From Fratercula arctica (Eukaryota; Chordata; Aves; Charadriiformes; Alcidae), in NCBI GenBank assembly GCA_947846985.1, contig CANTUZ010000012.1, forward strand, positions 21,228,135 to 21,292,134: 64,000 nucleotides of DNA, read 5' to 3'. The notes under the pieces were generated by a model that saw only the letters and a program-made list of their open reading frames with translations, searched no databases and was not told the DNA's origin. Made by a program: the position numbers and the translations under genes. Shown here piece by piece: positions 62,101 to 64,000 of the stretch; the stretch's first letter is position 1, and each line of letters begins with the position of its first letter.

Positions 62101-64000
62101 CTCTAAAAGGCGACTTGGGAAACGCAAAACATTAAAAAGCCGGTTTTCATGTCTCATTTGGAGCAGCAACACAATATTAAAAGCAGGTGAGTGCCTGACA
62201 AATTAAGGATTTACAAGAAAATTATTTCAACCAGTTACTGTTTAAAAGACGGAGCTTCAGCAAAATATAACCTAGATTAAAGGCAAATATAAACTGCGTA
62301 TTCCTATGATCACCAAAATGTAAAACTCCTTCATAATAAAGAAACAGAGCAAGTTTATTTTTCTAAAACTTGTCTAGTATATCCCTGCAAAATTAGACAG
62401 AATTCTCAGGAATCCAGTCAGTTCTATTAGGAAAACATTCATGTGCCCGGAAATCTCAAACAGAAGCTATCTCAATCACGTATTTATAGCATGTGTTACC
62501 AGTGCTAAACATCCTTATAAAATAAACCATCTGATAACTTCACTCTTCATGTCCAATATGCCAACAAAATTACACTGGAGTAATAGAGAATAACCGCAGC
62601 CTGCAACTGTAGGGAAATGCATCTGAATTCACTATTAGGAGGACAGGGAGTATGCTCACTGCGTATCTCATCCACAATATATGACAATCTACAGATTCAG
62701 CTTTAAACTTTGTAATATCCTTAATGAAATAAACTTAAAAGAAACAGAAAAAAAATATTTGGTAAATCAGTGTAGGATAGTGAACACAAAATCCTTCAGT
62801 CTTTTGCTCAGACTCAATACTAAGAGTGCTAAAAGCAATATTTTCCAAAAATATCTACAGCAACCCTGTAGGCAATTTGTATTAATGAAGAAAAAAAGAA
62901 AGTCTTACAAGGAGAGCATGCAAAGATATGCAGATTTAATGTTGTTACAGAAGTCTAGTAACTTTCTACCTTGGTCCAGCTGACATAATCACCATTAGCT
63001 ATCATCAGTGCAGAATATTGATTTAATGTGTGGTAATGTGCCCCGTAACAACATTACTTATGTACTCTTTCTTCCCTTTCATTTTTAGGAGATGTTTCAG
63101 AATTGACTTAATGATTCATAGCAAGAATTTAATGAAATATTTAATATCTTCAAATTACATCTGTCATGGGATTTTTATAGTTATAACTACAAAACTCAAC
63201 ATTTGTTATCTTTTAACTAGTCTTAGTTATGATTAAAATGGTTTCTAACTGTAATTATCTAATGATAAAAACACTTTTATGTGTTTTCATAACAGATGGG
63301 TTGAAATCACATTTGCTTTCCCTGTGGCTTTATCACTTATTTTTACGTAGCAGAAAAACAAAACAAAGCCAACACTTCTGTTTAATGGATAAAAAGATTT
63401 CTCTTCTGTTTTTTCATTTCTCTCTCCATTTACTCCATCTCCACAAATGACAGCTTCCTCCTAACCCCTTGCTTCCACTGGCAATGTTGATCACAAGATT
63501 CAGTACCATAATTTCCAGAAGCACAGTTTTCAGATGGGTTGCCATCCAATACAGGGAGGCAGCCATGATTTAAAGTTCCCACTGTCTAGCAGAGTATTTC
63601 CACACCATAATGTGAGAACGAAGAATTCTGCCTGTTTCTCTTCAGCATACTACATTTCTTCTTGCTTTTCAGCAGTGAATTTCACACTAAAATCACATAA
63701 AACTTTAGACTAATCTATTCTAAATACTTCCCTCTTTTGTAAAAAGAAACAAATCTTAAATCATGATGGTCACCTACTTCCATTCACACTACAAAAAAAA
63801 AAAAACAACAAAACAGAGACAACAAGATTAATATATATTAATGGTGTGTCTCTGTTTTTTTCACTTAAAACTTTTTTTTCTGGTTTTCTCAGGGTGACTT
63901 TTCATGTTCTTCCTTCACTTTTAGAATAACACATAGTTAATATTTTTAGTCAATGCTTCTAAATAAAACACTCACTAAGGTGAGTTATTTCTTTGGCAGA
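59161..64000. other. intergenic, no gene supported
   Basis: Very AT-rich unique sequence with A-rich runs (for example 63792-63804) and a short AT palindromic stretch near 59988-60005. No exon, RNA gene or interspersed repeat is recognised to the end of the window. Confidence 0.55.

Noticed and set aside
1..64000. CRISPR arrays, operons, tRNA or rRNA genes
   Set aside because: None seen on reading both strands; not expected in this avian-type nuclear DNA apart from tRNA genes, and no cloverleaf with A/B boxes was noticed.

Overview
This is vertebrate nuclear DNA and almost certainly from a bird. It is AT-rich, with long introns and no dense coding. It carries several copies of the CR1 LINE family with the avian-type 3' end (tandem ATTCTATG units) and solo LTRs of a type common in birds. 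One protein-coding gene can be supported: PLPPR4 (phospholipid phosphatase-related 4, also LPPR4 or PRG-1), on the + strand.

Layout. Bases 1 to 14811 hold the 3' part of PLPPR4 intron 1, starting in a short CpG-rich patch. Coding exons 2 to 7 lie at 14812-14997, 19941-20070, 21820-22015, 26869-26926, 28194-28367 and 30379-31716. All junctions have GT/AG ends and compatible phases, and together they encode 693 residues plus a TGA stop. The first coding exon was not found and should lie upstream. A long 3' UTR follows to about 35.2 kb, where the last of several AATAAA signals sits beside a GT-rich stretch. From 35.2 to 64 kb no gene is supported. That interval holds a GC-rich unexplained block (35.4-36.7 kb), four CR1 copies, a solo LTR nested inside one of them, and otherwise unique AT-rich sequence.

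What the gene does. The PLPPR4 exons encode most of a six-pass membrane protein of the lipid phosphate phosphatase superfamily, followed by a long cytoplasmic tail made entirely by the last exon. The catalytic motifs are visibly degenerate. The C1 lysine and arginine are replaced and C2 reads SQH instead of SGH, while the C3 Arg, His and Asp remain. This fits the known non-enzymatic or weakly enzymatic role of this family in lysophosphatidate signalling at excitatory synapses.

Repeats. Two solo LTRs have perfect 5-bp target duplications (caatt at 15591/16102; ggcct at 38912/39635). The second is inserted into an already resident CR1, which gives a relative age order. A diverged LINE reverse-transcriptase relic lies just upstream of exon 2.

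No new multi-gene system is visible. The most testable points are a possible truncated PLPPR4 isoform made by intronic polyadenylation in intron 6, the nested LTR/CR1 history, and a candidate conserved noncoding element near 3.9-4.2 kb.
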